Source: Mangrovimonas aestuarii (lineage in GTDB: Bacteria; Bacteroidota; Bacteroidia; Flavobacteriales; Flavobacteriaceae). Taken from it: a stretch of DNA of 64,000 nt. The notes beneath the pieces were generated by a model. The model did not search any database. It was given only the letters and a program-made list of their open reading frames with translations, and was not told where the DNA came from. The stretch's first letter is position 1; the number at the start of each line of letters is the position of its first letter. This document shows positions 8,810 to 17,137 of this stretch, one piece after another. Location of the stretch: the NCBI RefSeq assembly GCF_028767185.1, contig NZ_JARACK010000001.1:62001-126000 (forward strand). Direction: 5' to 3'. A program made the position numbers and the translations under genes.

Positions 8810-10087
8810 ATGAATACACCTTTAGCGGAACGACTGCGTCCTAAAACCCTTGAAGAATATATTAGCCAGACCCATTTGGTTGGAGAACAAGGTGCGTTAA
8901 CCCGACAAATTAAACAAAGTTTAATTCCCTCGATGATTCTTTGGGGACCTCCAGGGACCGGAAAAACTACCTTGGCCAACATTATTGCTACAACTGCAAA
9001 GCGACCTTTTTACACTTTGTCAGCTATTAGTTCAGGGGTAAAGGATGTACGTGAAGTGATAGACAAAGCCAAGCAAAGTGGAGGTTTATTCACCACAAAA
9101 AATCCAATACTATTTATCGATGAGATTCATCGTTTTAGTAAATCACAGCAAGACTCCCTTCTTCAGGCTGTAGAAAAAGGATGGGTTACCTTAATCGGTG
9201 CAACGACTGAGAACCCTAGCTTCGAAGTTATCCCCGCACTACTATCTAGGTGTCAAGTATACATTCTCAATTCATTTGATAAAGCTGATTTAGAAAGTCT
9301 CTTGAATAGAGCCATAGAGACCGATGAAATCCTGTCCAAAAAACATATTGAACTCAAGGAAACCTCTGCCCTTTTAAGATTATCTGGAGGAGACGCTCGT
9401 AAACTGCTTAATATATTTGAACTCATCATCAATACCTATGAAGAAGGAAATATTGTCATTACCGATAAGGATGTTTTAGATAAGGTTCAAGTAAACCCTG
9501 CTCGATATGATAAAACCGGCGAACAGCACTACGACATTATTTCAGCTTTTATCAAGTCGATTAGGGGAAGCGACCCTAATGCCGCTGTTTATTGGTTAGC
9601 AAGAATGATTGAAGGCGGTGAAGACGTTAAGTTTATTGCTAGACGATTATTAATCCTTGCCAGCGAAGATATTGGCAATGCAAATCCAACAGCTTTAGTT
9701 ATTGCCAACAATGCTTTTCAGGCAGTTTCAGTAATCGGTCATCCTGAATCCAGAATAATACTGAGTCAATGTGCTACTTATCTAGCCTGCTCTCCAAAAA
9801 GCAACGCTGCTTACATGGCCATCAATGAAGCGCAACAACTTGTTAGACAAACCGGGGACCTCTCAGTACCAATGTCTATCAGAAATGCTCCAACAAAATT
9901 AATGAAGGACTTGGGGTATGGTGATGACTATAAATATGCACACAATTACGAAGGCAATTTTGCAATGCACGAATTTCTTCCAGACCAAATTAAAGGAACT
10001 CCTCTGTATAAACCAGGCAACAATTCCAGAGAACAAGCTCATCGCGAATTTTTGAAACAACGATGGAAAGATAAATACGGATATTAA
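8810..10087 (+). CDS. rarA: Replication-associated recombination protein A (AAA+ ATPase)
   Basis: A 425-residue AAA+ protein of the RarA/MgsA/WRNIP1 family. It starts with the family signature LAERLRPKTLEEYISQTHLVG, has Walker A GPPGTGKTT at 46-54, Walker B FIDEIHRF, sensor 1 IGATTENPSFEV and the arginine-finger region ALLSRCQVY. The C-terminal half contains the tetramerisation domain (YDIISAFIKSIRGSDPNAAVYWLARM, ASEDIGNANP). RarA acts at stalled replication forks with single-strand binding protein and RecA. TAATTTTA, one base off the -7 consensus, sits just before the ATG. The stop codon overlaps that of the convergent hypothetical gene by 4 bases (TTAA). Confidence 0.96.
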   Translation: MNTPLAERLRPKTLEEYISQTHLVGEQGALTRQIKQSLIPSMILWGPPGTGKTTLANIIATTAKRPFYTLSAISSGVKDVREVIDKAKQSGGLFTTKNPILFIDEIHRFSKSQQDSLLQAVEKGWVTLIGATTENPSFEVIPALLSRCQVYILNSFDKADLESLLNRAIETDEILSKKHIELKETSALLRLSGGDARKLLNIFELIINTYEEGNIVITDKDVLDKVQVNPARYDKTGEQHYDIISAFIKSIRGSDPNAAVYWLARMIEGGEDVKFIARRLLILASEDIGNANPTALVIANNAFQAVSVIGHPESRIILSQCATYLACSPKSNAAYMAINEAQQLVRQTGDLSVPMSIRNAPTKLMKDLGYGDDYKYAHNYEGNFAMHEFLPDQIKGTPLYKPGNNSREQAHREFLKQRWKDKYGY

Positions 10088-10815
10088 AAACTGATATTTA
10101 TAATTTTGTTAGTAAGTGATTGCCCATCATTTTCTGATAACACCCAAGTACTATCGCGTTTAAATACTATGCCTTCTTTTCCTTTAACAATAAACACATC
10201 TGTTGCGCCTGAAAAATAAAGAGTCATTACAATGTTATTATTGGCATCCTTTAAAATGTAACCATTGTTGATTGCAACTGCTGTCAAGAAGTTAGTTTCT
10301 AAAGGCTCTGACCCATCTTTATTGGTGTATTGTTCCACTGTTCCAGAAGCAACATTATCATTGCTAACTTCCTCCTCGGGCTGATATTGATAATTAATCG
10401 AAGATAACGACTCAAAAGCATCCCTCAAAGCCAGCTTATAGCCTTTAGCAAAATCTTTTTCACGACTTTTCCCTTCAGGACTACTGTAAATAACTCTCTC
10501 ATGACAATCTCTAAGGTCAAATTTTAACTTGATAGTCAAGAAACTAGATTCATTATAAACATTAGCTCGCAGTGCAAGACATGGTTTAGCTTTTAAATCC
10601 AGAGGTTTGGCTTCATTTTCCATCAAAGCTTCAAAACCATATTTTCCAAATAAAAACTTGGTTAATGAATTCAATTGGTATTGATCTGCTTCTCTCAAAA
10701 AGCTATACTGTTCTGGCACAATGATATATTTGTATTTATTAAAATCTGTTTGTGCACTCAATATGTTTGCAACCCCTAATAAAGTAAAAAGAAGAATTTT
10801 ATATTGTAGTCCCAT
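10084..10815 (-). CDS. Hypothetical secreted protein
   Basis: A 243-residue protein with a signal peptide (MGLQYKILLFTLLGVANILSAQ). The mature part begins TDFNKYKYIIVPEQYSFLREADQYQLN and is followed by mixed strand/helix segments with no catalytic motif I recognise. The pattern (FNKYKYIIVP, SLTKFLFGKYGFEAL) recurs in uncharacterised flavobacterial periplasmic proteins, as far as I remember. It starts 4 bases after the YjjG-like gene, so it is the last gene of the minus-strand radC-deacetylase-yjjG run. Function unknown. Confidence 0.82.
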   Translation of the reverse strand: MGLQYKILLFTLLGVANILSAQTDFNKYKYIIVPEQYSFLREADQYQLNSLTKFLFGKYGFEALMENEAKPLDLKAKPCLALRANVYNESSFLTIKLKFDLRDCHERVIYSSPEGKSREKDFAKGYKLALRDAFESLSSINYQYQPEEEVSNDNVASGTVEQYTNKDGSEPLETNFLTAVAINNGYILKDANNNIVMTLYFSGATDVFIVKGKEGIVFKRDSTWVLSENDGQSLTNKIINISF

Positions 10816-10819
10816 GAGT

Positions 10820-11509
10820 TTATAAATAGTTTTTCAGTTCTGATAGTTGCTTAATCTGAATTATGTTTTTCTTTGCTACAAGTTCCGTAGGGTTAAAATA
10901 AATTACATCCAATCCTACTTGTAAAGCTCCCATAATATCAGCTTCTAAATTGTCTCCAATCATCAAGCTTGTTTCAGATCCTACTTTAGCTACTTCCAAG
11001 GCGTGATTAAAAATCTTCGGATCGGGTTTCTTAACCCCAACTTCCTCTGAGTTGGTTATCGTATCAAAAAAATGATGTATTTGCGACTTTTTTAACTTCC
11101 CTTGCTGAACTTCCTTAAACCCATTGGTTATGATATGAAGTCGGTAATTTGGATTGAGATAGTCCAGAATGGGTTTTGCATCATCCAATAGATGATTATG
11201 AACCGTTAGATGGTCTATATAATCATCTGAAAGTTTATTTATAGTATTATCATCTACAGATTGTTTCATCAATTTAAATGTTTCAAACAATCGTCCAAAC
11301 CTGAGTGTTGCCTTATCAACTTCGTCTTTACTGTAGAGTTGCCAATACTTTAAATTAATGGGTTCATAAATCGTTAAGAAGTCTTCGAGATTGATATCAA
11401 AATTATTTTTTTTAAAGATCAGCTCAAAAGCCAATGCAGAGTTCCTGTCAAAATCCCAAAGGGTGTGATCTAAATCAAAAAACACATCTGTAATATGTTT
11501 AAGCTTCAT
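10820..11509 (-). CDS. YjjG-type HAD nucleotidase/phosphatase
   Basis: A 229-residue HAD-superfamily hydrolase. Motif I is FFDLDHTLWDFD near residues 10-19 (nucleophile Asp12 and acid-base Asp14), motif II IITNG, and motifs III/IV cover KKSQIHHFFD, GVKKPDPKIF and MIGDNLEADIMGA. The DHTLWDFDRNS sequence is typical of YjjG/YfnB proteins, which dephosphorylate non-canonical pyrimidine nucleotides. I chose ATG at 11509; a TTG at 11521 would add MNLP only. The ATG overlaps the 3' end of the deacetylase-like gene by 11 bases, indicating translational coupling. The substrate is inferred from the family. Confidence 0.88.
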   Translation of the reverse strand: MKLKHITDVFFDLDHTLWDFDRNSALAFELIFKKNNFDINLEDFLTIYEPINLKYWQLYSKDEVDKATLRFGRLFETFKLMKQSVDDNTINKLSDDYIDHLTVHNHLLDDAKPILDYLNPNYRLHIITNGFKEVQQGKLKKSQIHHFFDTITNSEEVGVKKPDPKIFNHALEVAKVGSETSLMIGDNLEADIMGALQVGLDVIYFNPTELVAKKNIIQIKQLSELKNYL

Positions 11510-12800
11510 CGGTAGATTCAATTATCATGTTGAACAATGACTTAAAACCTTTCCACCTATCCAAATCACTAAAAGTGTAATTATGGAACACTGGTACAAA
11601 TTCACCATTAACCTGTTTTACCTGTTCAATGATATTTTGTAATGTTTGTTTTTTATCAAGTAAAGATTGAATTCTCAATAATGCATAGTCCATAACATGA
11701 TAGCTATAAACCTTTAGAGGAGTCTGCACCTCATAGTCGAGATCATAAAAAAAGAAAGGCGTACAGGTACCTGCCCTGAATCCAACCTGATTTACATAGC
11801 CCATAGTGTAGTCTTCCTTCATTTCCAACTCCACCAAATTTCTATAGGTTTCAGGTAAGTTCAATTTGGAAAATGAATTTCTCGATGCCAATAATGGTCG
11901 ATTAGTAATTCCCTCCATTTTGGTCTTTTCCTGTTTGAGCTTACCAAAATCCTCTAAAGCAAAAAAGGATACTTTTAGTCCTACATTACAATAATCTGCA
12001 ATATGCTTAATAAGCGATACAAAACGCTTGTTCTGAACATTTATCCCTTTATCATATGTTGAATACCCACCTATTAAAAAGAAAAACAAAAATTTATATC
12101 GTGTGTTCTTTTGTCGATTTAGAATATATTTGAACGTATCATATGGATCTCGCTTAGCTCCAATCAATACGGCATATCTTTCATACAGCTGCTTAAGTCT
12201 AAAAGAGGTTAAATCCCTTAAGGTCCCTCCAAATGTCCTCATTATTCCCCTTAGCTTATAATTATATGCCGAAGGCACATCGATAACAGGTTTAATAGTG
12301 TATTCACATTTTGGAAACTCAAAGTCTGGATAATTTTTTTCTAATACAGCTTTAAACTTATAGGCCCAAATATCAATCACCGGCTGGTTTAAAAATCCAT
12401 TTTGAAAAGCTATACTCTCGCTAGCAGGAAAACGACCAAATTCATCCTTAACATGAGGTAAATATTCTTCATAACGGCTAAGAAGATAAAAAGTAGCCGC
12501 AAAAATATCAAAAGGCAAAGCACTTTTGTCGCCAATAAAAAAGAAAGCCTTAGTGTTTTCCCATTGTTGAACGTGTACTTCTATATCGGAAAGTCCTTGC
12601 TCAAACAACAGCTCATTGTTTCTAACAAAAAGCTCATTGCTCAACGGCTGTTTTGTATAGGAGATCTTAATACTATCGTGGGCAATAAACTCTTCTATAA
12701 CTGTTGTAAATGATACTGGTATTTTTAAAATACGGGTACAAATATGCTTAAAAGTATAGGTTAAGCGCGGTGTTATTTTATGGGTATAGACTAAAAGCAT
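11499..12800 (-). CDS. Polysaccharide deacetylase-like protein, probably lacking metal ligands
   Basis: A 433-residue protein of the Bacteroidota polysaccharide-deacetylase-like family with an N-terminal DUF7033-type domain (residues ~1-130: FDIFAATFYLLSRYEEYLPH, FGRFPASES). The deacetylase-like part contains KPVIDVPSAYNYKLRGIMRTFGG, LFFFLIGGYSTYDKGI, SFSKLNLPETYRNLVELEM and TMGYVNQVGFRAGTCTPFFFYDL. From memory, active relatives have DID in the first motif and GIHPSY plus SRQHF in the middle; here these read IDVP, GLKVSF and SRNSF, so metal-binding His residues seem to be missing. It may be a non-catalytic relative. It lies 18 bases after radC and overlaps the YjjG-like gene. Confidence 0.85.
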   Translation of the reverse strand: MLLVYTHKITPRLTYTFKHICTRILKIPVSFTTVIEEFIAHDSIKISYTKQPLSNELFVRNNELLFEQGLSDIEVHVQQWENTKAFFFIGDKSALPFDIFAATFYLLSRYEEYLPHVKDEFGRFPASESIAFQNGFLNQPVIDIWAYKFKAVLEKNYPDFEFPKCEYTIKPVIDVPSAYNYKLRGIMRTFGGTLRDLTSFRLKQLYERYAVLIGAKRDPYDTFKYILNRQKNTRYKFLFFFLIGGYSTYDKGINVQNKRFVSLIKHIADYCNVGLKVSFFALEDFGKLKQEKTKMEGITNRPLLASRNSFSKLNLPETYRNLVELEMKEDYTMGYVNQVGFRAGTCTPFFFYDLDYEVQTPLKVYSYHVMDYALLRIQSLLDKKQTLQNIIEQVKQVNGEFVPVFHNYTFSDLDRWKGFKSLFNMIIESTDEA

Positions 12801-12818
12801 ATATAGGAAAACTGTAGG

Positions 12819-13517
12819 CTATAGAATATTTTCATCGGCAAAGCTAAAGTACGCTTTTTCCGTGACGATAAGATGATCGAGTACTTTTATATCCAAACTG
12901 ATGCCAGCGGTTTTGAGCTTTTGAGTAATTTGCTTATCGGCTTCACTTGGTATTAAGGTTCCCGAAGGGTGGTTATGCGCTAAAATTATTGCTGTTGCAG
13001 CTGCTTCTAGAGCAGTTCTTAAAACTAGTCGGACATCTACCAAAGTTCCCGTTATCCCGCCTTTGCTTAGCTGAAGCTTTTTAATGACTTTATTGGAATT
13101 GTTTAAATATATAATCCAAAACTCCTCATGGGGCAGTTCTCCAATAAGAGGCTGCATTAATTCGAATACCGATGTACTAGATGTAATTTTTGCTGTTTTG
13201 GCGGCTTCCTCACCTCGCCGTCGTCTGCCTAACTCCATAGCAGCGGCAATAGTAATTGCTTTAGCCTCTCCTATTCCCTTAAACGCCATAAGTTGCGAAA
13301 CCGAAAGTTTTCCAAGAGCACTTAAGTTGTTTTCAACTTCTGCCAAAATACGTTTGCAAAGGGCTACTGCACTCTCCTCTCTACTGCCAGAACCTATAAG
13401 AATTGCCACCAACTCGGCATCGCTTAGTGCTGCCCTTCCTTTATGGAGCAACTTTTCACGTGGACGGTCGTCTTCAGACCAATTTTTAATGGAAAACGAT
13501 GAGGATTTTTGTGGCAT
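12819..13517 (-). CDS. radC: RadC family JAB/MPN-domain protein
   Basis: A 232-residue RadC protein. The N-terminus has the signature NWSEDDRPREKLLHKGRAALSDAELVAILIGSG and a helix-hairpin-helix-like stretch (LMAFKGIGEAKAITIAAAMELGRR). The C-terminal JAB/MPN domain carries the metal-binding motif AHNHPSGTLIPSEAD (His-x-His-x10-Asp type). Despite its name, RadC has no established DNA-repair role; the JAB motif suggests metallo-isopeptidase or nuclease chemistry. It is the first gene of a minus-strand operon. The start at 13517 lies almost directly after a -7-like box, so the mRNA may be leaderless. Confidence 0.95.
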   Translation of the reverse strand: MPQKSSSFSIKNWSEDDRPREKLLHKGRAALSDAELVAILIGSGSREESAVALCKRILAEVENNLSALGKLSVSQLMAFKGIGEAKAITIAAAMELGRRRRGEEAAKTAKITSSTSVFELMQPLIGELPHEEFWIIYLNNSNKVIKKLQLSKGGITGTLVDVRLVLRTALEAAATAIILAHNHPSGTLIPSEADKQITQKLKTAGISLDIKVLDHLIVTEKAYFSFADENIL

Positions 13518-13521
13518 GACA

Positions 13522-13552
13522 TAAATATAAAAATTGTAACTTACCGAAACAA
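13522..13552 (-). promoter_or_regulatory. Promoter of the radC operon
   Basis: Read on the minus strand, TTG (13552-13550), a 20-base spacer and TATATTTA (13529-13522) match the Bacteroidota -33/-7 arrangement, with one mismatch in the last base of the -7 box. The box ends 4 bases before the radC ATG. Confidence 0.5.
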
Positions 13553-13584
13553 TTAATTAACTAACCGATAACTTAAACATAACC

Positions 13585-14037
13585 ATGAAATCTCTATTTG
13601 AAAGGGATAGCTTTAATGAAATTTGCACCCGTATAGAAAGCCTAAGTTCTGCTTCGCAACCGCTTTGGGGTAAAATGAGTGTTGGACAAATGCTAAAACA
13701 TTGTCAGCAGCCCCTAAATGTTGCCAATGGTACATTAAAACTAAACAACAGAGCAGGTTTATTAAAAAGACTTATGTTTAAGTTATATAAACCCCTAATG
13801 TACAACGACAAGCTTTGGAAACACAACTTACCCACTGTTAGAGAGTTTAGAGTTACAGACCAAAAAGAGTTCACCAAAGAACGCGCTAAACTAATGGCGT
13901 GTTTGGACGGCTTTGCACAAAAGGAAATAGATGGTAATTTTCCTGAACACCCTTATTTCGGATCGTTCACCAAAGAACAATGGGGCAAAATGCAATACAA
14001 ACATCTTGATCATCATTTAAGGCAATTTGGAGTATGA
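13585..14037 (+). CDS. DUF1569 (DinB-like) protein
   Basis: A 150-residue protein. LWGKMSVGQMLKHCQQPLNVANG near 27-50 and the C-terminal HPYFGSFTKEQWGKMQYKHLDHHLRQFGV match DUF1569, a branch of the DinB-like four-helix bundle superfamily. The three histidines (His42 region, and HLDHH near the end) would form the metal site of this fold. Function unknown; relatives of the superfamily include thiol-dependent metalloenzymes. Its stop overlaps the next ATG by 4 bases, so it is co-translated with the PaiB-like protein. Confidence 0.85.
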   Translation: MKSLFERDSFNEICTRIESLSSASQPLWGKMSVGQMLKHCQQPLNVANGTLKLNNRAGLLKRLMFKLYKPLMYNDKLWKHNLPTVREFRVTDQKEFTKERAKLMACLDGFAQKEIDGNFPEHPYFGSFTKEQWGKMQYKHLDHHLRQFGV

Positions 14038-14621
14038 GCTACCCTCCAAAACATCACCAGGAAGGAAATCGGGAACATTTAATTGAAGTGATAAAAGCAT
14101 TTCCTTTGGGATTGGTTATTTCTGTTGAAAACAACATTCCCTCTACCACACACATTCCTTTAATATTTAACGAAGGAAAGCTAATTGGACATATCGATAA
14201 AAACAATCCGCAAACTAAACTGTTAAGAAACAACAATAACGTAACAATAGTTTTCTCCGGCCCCGATTGTTACATATCTCCTAGTCTTTTTAAATCTGAT
14301 GAACTGCCAACATGGAATTATATTAAGGTACATATTCAAGGAAAGGTTACTGAAATAAGTGACATAAGTGAGCTCAAACAAAGCATGGTTGCCATGACCA
14401 AAACTTTTGAATCTCCAGTTAATATGTTCAAATTATCCATGGAAAACCCTAAAATGGAACAGTATATAAATTACGTCTATGGATTTGAAGTAGAAATCAC
14501 TAGCTGGGAAGGCAAGTTTAAACTCTCGCAAGACAAAAGCCCGGAACAACGGGCCATTGCTAATCAAGAAATGAAGACTATTATTCAGTCTTCAATAAAT
14601 ATTTTAGATAATCTCTTCTAA
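14034..14621 (+). CDS. PaiB-family FMN-binding protein
   Basis: A 195-residue protein of the PaiB family (FMN-binding split barrel). Motifs seen are HHQEGNREHLIEVIKAFPLGLVIS at the N-terminus, THIPLIFNEGKLIGHIDKNNPQ, VIFSGPDCYISPSLF and WNYIKVHIQGK. B. subtilis PaiB was described as a negative regulator of sporulation and protease genes, but the fold binds flavin and many members are probably small oxidoreductases. It is coupled to the DUF1569 gene by a 4-base overlap. Convergent to the Mpl gene with only 12 bases between and no hairpin. Confidence 0.88.
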   Translation: MSYPPKHHQEGNREHLIEVIKAFPLGLVISVENNIPSTTHIPLIFNEGKLIGHIDKNNPQTKLLRNNNNVTIVFSGPDCYISPSLFKSDELPTWNYIKVHIQGKVTEISDISELKQSMVAMTKTFESPVNMFKLSMENPKMEQYINYVYGFEVEITSWEGKFKLSQDKSPEQRAIANQEMKTIIQSSINILDNLF

Positions 14622-14633
14622 AAAACACTCATT

Positions 14634-15989
14634 TTACTCCACCAAACCTTTCACTTCCTCAAAATCCAAACCACCATAGTTACCGGAACTCATAAGTAAC
14701 AGGGTTTTATTGTCTAAGTTTTGAGAAAATAGGAATCGTTTAAAATCCTCTGGATTGGTATAGATTTTTAAATCATTTCGTTCAAATGCTTTAGCTATTT
14801 GATCGTGGGTTACTTCATCAAGCTGTTTTATCTTAACGGCCTCTGGCGAATAAAACACGACAGCTTCATCGGCAGCATCCAAGGCGCCTTTGTATTCTTT
14901 AAGAAATTCGGCATTCAAGCTACTGTAAGTATGCAACTCTAAACACGCCAATAGTTTTCTACTGTTAAACTGTTCTTTTACAGCTTTTGTTGTTGCTGCT
15001 ACTTTACTTGGTGAATGGGCAAAATCCTTATACGCTACACTTTTTTTACCTTCAGCAATTTTCTCTAAACGTTTACTAGCACCTTTAAATGTCGAGATAG
15101 CCTCATAGAAATCTTCCTCATCAATTCCCATATGCTGACAAATCCATTTAGCACCAGCCAAATTATTAAGATTATGGGCGCCAAATACTTCTATTGGCAT
15201 TGGTCCATCGGGAGTTTCCAGCATGGTTTCGCCGTCTTCCACAGTATACTCTGGGGTGTAATACGGAATTTTTCTAATAGGGTTTTCCGAAGCCTCAACC
15301 ACTCGTGCAACTTCTGCATCCTCACCATTATAGGTTATACTTCCCCCCTTTACAATACTATCCACAAAAATACTGAACTGCTCTACGTAGTTTTCGTAAG
15401 TAGGGAATACGTTAATATGATCCCAAGCAATACCACTTAACAAGGCAATATTAGGTTTATACAAATGAAACTTAGGCCTTGGATCTATTGGTGAACTCAA
15501 ATACTCATCCCCTTCTAAAACAATAAAGTCGTTATTCTCTGTAAGTTTAACCATTACATCAAAGCCTTCCAATTGAGCACCAACCATAAAATCTACATCT
15601 ATATTATGGTAATGCATCACATGGAGAATCATAGATGTAATAGTTGTTTTTCCATGACTTCCACCAATAACAACTCTGGTTTTGTGCTTACTCTGTTCGT
15701 ACAAAAACTCAGGATAGGAGTAAATTTTAAGTCCCAATTCCTGTGCCTTAAGCAACTCCGGATTATCAGCTTTAGCGTGCATTCCCAAGACAACGGCATC
15801 TAAATCGCTGGTTATTTTTTCTGGAAACCAACCAAAGTGTTCAGGTAAAATACCTTTAGCATGCAAACGTGATTTTGAAGGCTCGAAAATAGTATCGTCA
15901 CTTCCGGTTACCTGATATCCTTTTTCCTGTAAGGCCAATGCCAAGTTATGCATAGCGCTTCCGCCTATGGCTATAAAGTGTACGTTCAT
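14634..15989 (-). CDS. mpl: Mpl-type UDP-N-acetylmuramate:peptide ligase
   Basis: A 451-residue Mur ligase. The N-terminal Rossmann part begins MNVHFIAIGGSAMHNLALALQ, the central domain has the P-loop GGSHGKTT (109-116), and the C-terminal domain contains KDFAHSPSKVAATTKAVKEQF and LLLMSSGNYGG. This combination and length fit Mpl, which joins UDP-MurNAc to the recycled L-Ala-D-Glu-meso-DAP tripeptide, rather than MurC. It acts in the cytoplasm in peptidoglycan recycling. A near-consensus -7 box lies 20 bases upstream. Confidence 0.9.
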   Translation of the reverse strand: MNVHFIAIGGSAMHNLALALQEKGYQVTGSDDTIFEPSKSRLHAKGILPEHFGWFPEKITSDLDAVVLGMHAKADNPELLKAQELGLKIYSYPEFLYEQSKHKTRVVIGGSHGKTTITSMILHVMHYHNIDVDFMVGAQLEGFDVMVKLTENNDFIVLEGDEYLSSPIDPRPKFHLYKPNIALLSGIAWDHINVFPTYENYVEQFSIFVDSIVKGGSITYNGEDAEVARVVEASENPIRKIPYYTPEYTVEDGETMLETPDGPMPIEVFGAHNLNNLAGAKWICQHMGIDEEDFYEAISTFKGASKRLEKIAEGKKSVAYKDFAHSPSKVAATTKAVKEQFNSRKLLACLELHTYSSLNAEFLKEYKGALDAADEAVVFYSPEAVKIKQLDEVTHDQIAKAFERNDLKIYTNPEDFKRFLFSQNLDNKTLLLMSSGNYGGLDFEEVKGLVE

Positions 15990-16008
15990 AAAATTGTTTT
16001 GTGGATGG

Positions 16009-16016
16009 TAAAGATA
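16009..16016 (-). promoter_or_regulatory. Possible -7 box for mpl
   Basis: On the minus strand TATCTTTA, one base off TAnnTTTG, lies 19 bases before the mpl ATG. No clear -33 element. Confidence 0.4.
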
Positions 16017-16032
16017 GTATTTTTAAGTGTTT

Positions 16033-16986
16033 TTAGAGATTTTGAATACGTTGCTTCTCCTGAAGGGCTTGATTAAAATTTGAATTGGCAGCCAACGCCT
16101 TATTTATCCATACCAAGGCTTCACTCTTATCTCTTTTTAAACGATAAATCTGCGCTAATCTATAGTATGCCTGTTCAATAGAAACGGTATCTTTTCCTGA
16201 ATAATTGGAAATAAATTGCTGCAGAGCATCTTCTCCTTTATCGAGCTGAATATTATGCTCTGCACATACCTCACCAATAAAAAACTGAAACTCATTTAAC
16301 GGATTATGCTTATTACCCAATTCGTAATTAGCAATGGCTTTTTCTGGACGCCCCCAAGATACATACAGCTTAGACAGCTTAGTGTAACAGGTTACCGATC
16401 TTCCAACAGTCAAGGCTCTTCTGTAATAGTACTCTGCATTTTTATTATCGTCGTCACATTGATAAATATACCCCTTAGCCAGATAACCGTCTACAACAGA
16501 CAACTCCTCCAATTCATTGGCATATTTTAATGCGCTATCCATACTTCCGCCTATAATTCCTGGCAGTTGCATATAGTACTCCACCAAGGCCCAGCGGACA
16601 TCAATATGTTTAGGATCCAATTCAGCCCCTTTTAAAAAAGCCTCTTCCACATCGTCAATCATGGTTAAAGCCCTAAATTTATTCACGGACAAGGCTTTCA
16701 TACCCATTGCGCCACCGTATTTATAATGATACTCGGCATTTTTAGGCTGAAGGTCCACAAGTCTTCTATATACCTCTATGGCATGATCCCATTCTTTTTG
16801 ATTGGAATATGCATCTCCTAGCAATTCTAATCCTTCTTCATCATTGGGAGATTCCTCTACATAGGGTTTTAAAAGATTTTCAACTTTTTTAAACTGTCCT
16901 GAAGCCATTAATTTATACGACTGCTCGACAGCATTTTGCCCTACAAACACTGAGGGAAACATCAATAAAAACAGTAATAATCGCAT
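16033..16986 (-). CDS. Secreted tetratricopeptide repeat protein
   Basis: A 317-residue protein with an N-terminal signal sequence (MRLLLFLLMFPSVFVGQNA). Several 34-residue TPR units are visible, for example YKLMASGQFKKVENLLKPYV, GLELLGDAYSNQKEWDHAIEVY, YYMQLPGIIGGSMDSALKYA, KLYVSWGRPEKAIANYELG and YYRLAQIYRLKRDKSEALVWI. TPR arrays mediate protein contacts; it probably works in the periplasm or at the outer membrane. It is divergent from the alpha-2-macroglobulin gene with 151 bases between them, and is followed by mpl on the same strand after 43 bases. The partner protein is unknown. Confidence 0.88.
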   Translation of the reverse strand: MRLLLFLLMFPSVFVGQNAVEQSYKLMASGQFKKVENLLKPYVEESPNDEEGLELLGDAYSNQKEWDHAIEVYRRLVDLQPKNAEYHYKYGGAMGMKALSVNKFRALTMIDDVEEAFLKGAELDPKHIDVRWALVEYYMQLPGIIGGSMDSALKYANELEELSVVDGYLAKGYIYQCDDDNKNAEYYYRRALTVGRSVTCYTKLSKLYVSWGRPEKAIANYELGNKHNPLNEFQFFIGEVCAEHNIQLDKGEDALQQFISNYSGKDTVSIEQAYYRLAQIYRLKRDKSEALVWINKALAANSNFNQALQEKQRIQNL

Positions 16987-17137
16987 ATCGTTCTTTATGG
17001 GTTTCCTAATATAAGGTTTCTTGTGGTATTGTTTTTGATTTGTTGATAAATTAATGTTTCTATTGAACGAATTTGGTTACTTTCATACTCAAATCAATCA
17101 TAGAAAATTCTAAATCCAACAATTTAATTTCTAGTCT

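Noticed and set aside
13084-13524. 146-codon plus-strand frame opposite radC
   Set aside because: It is antisense to the well-supported radC, has no recognisable domain and no promoter or leader of its own.
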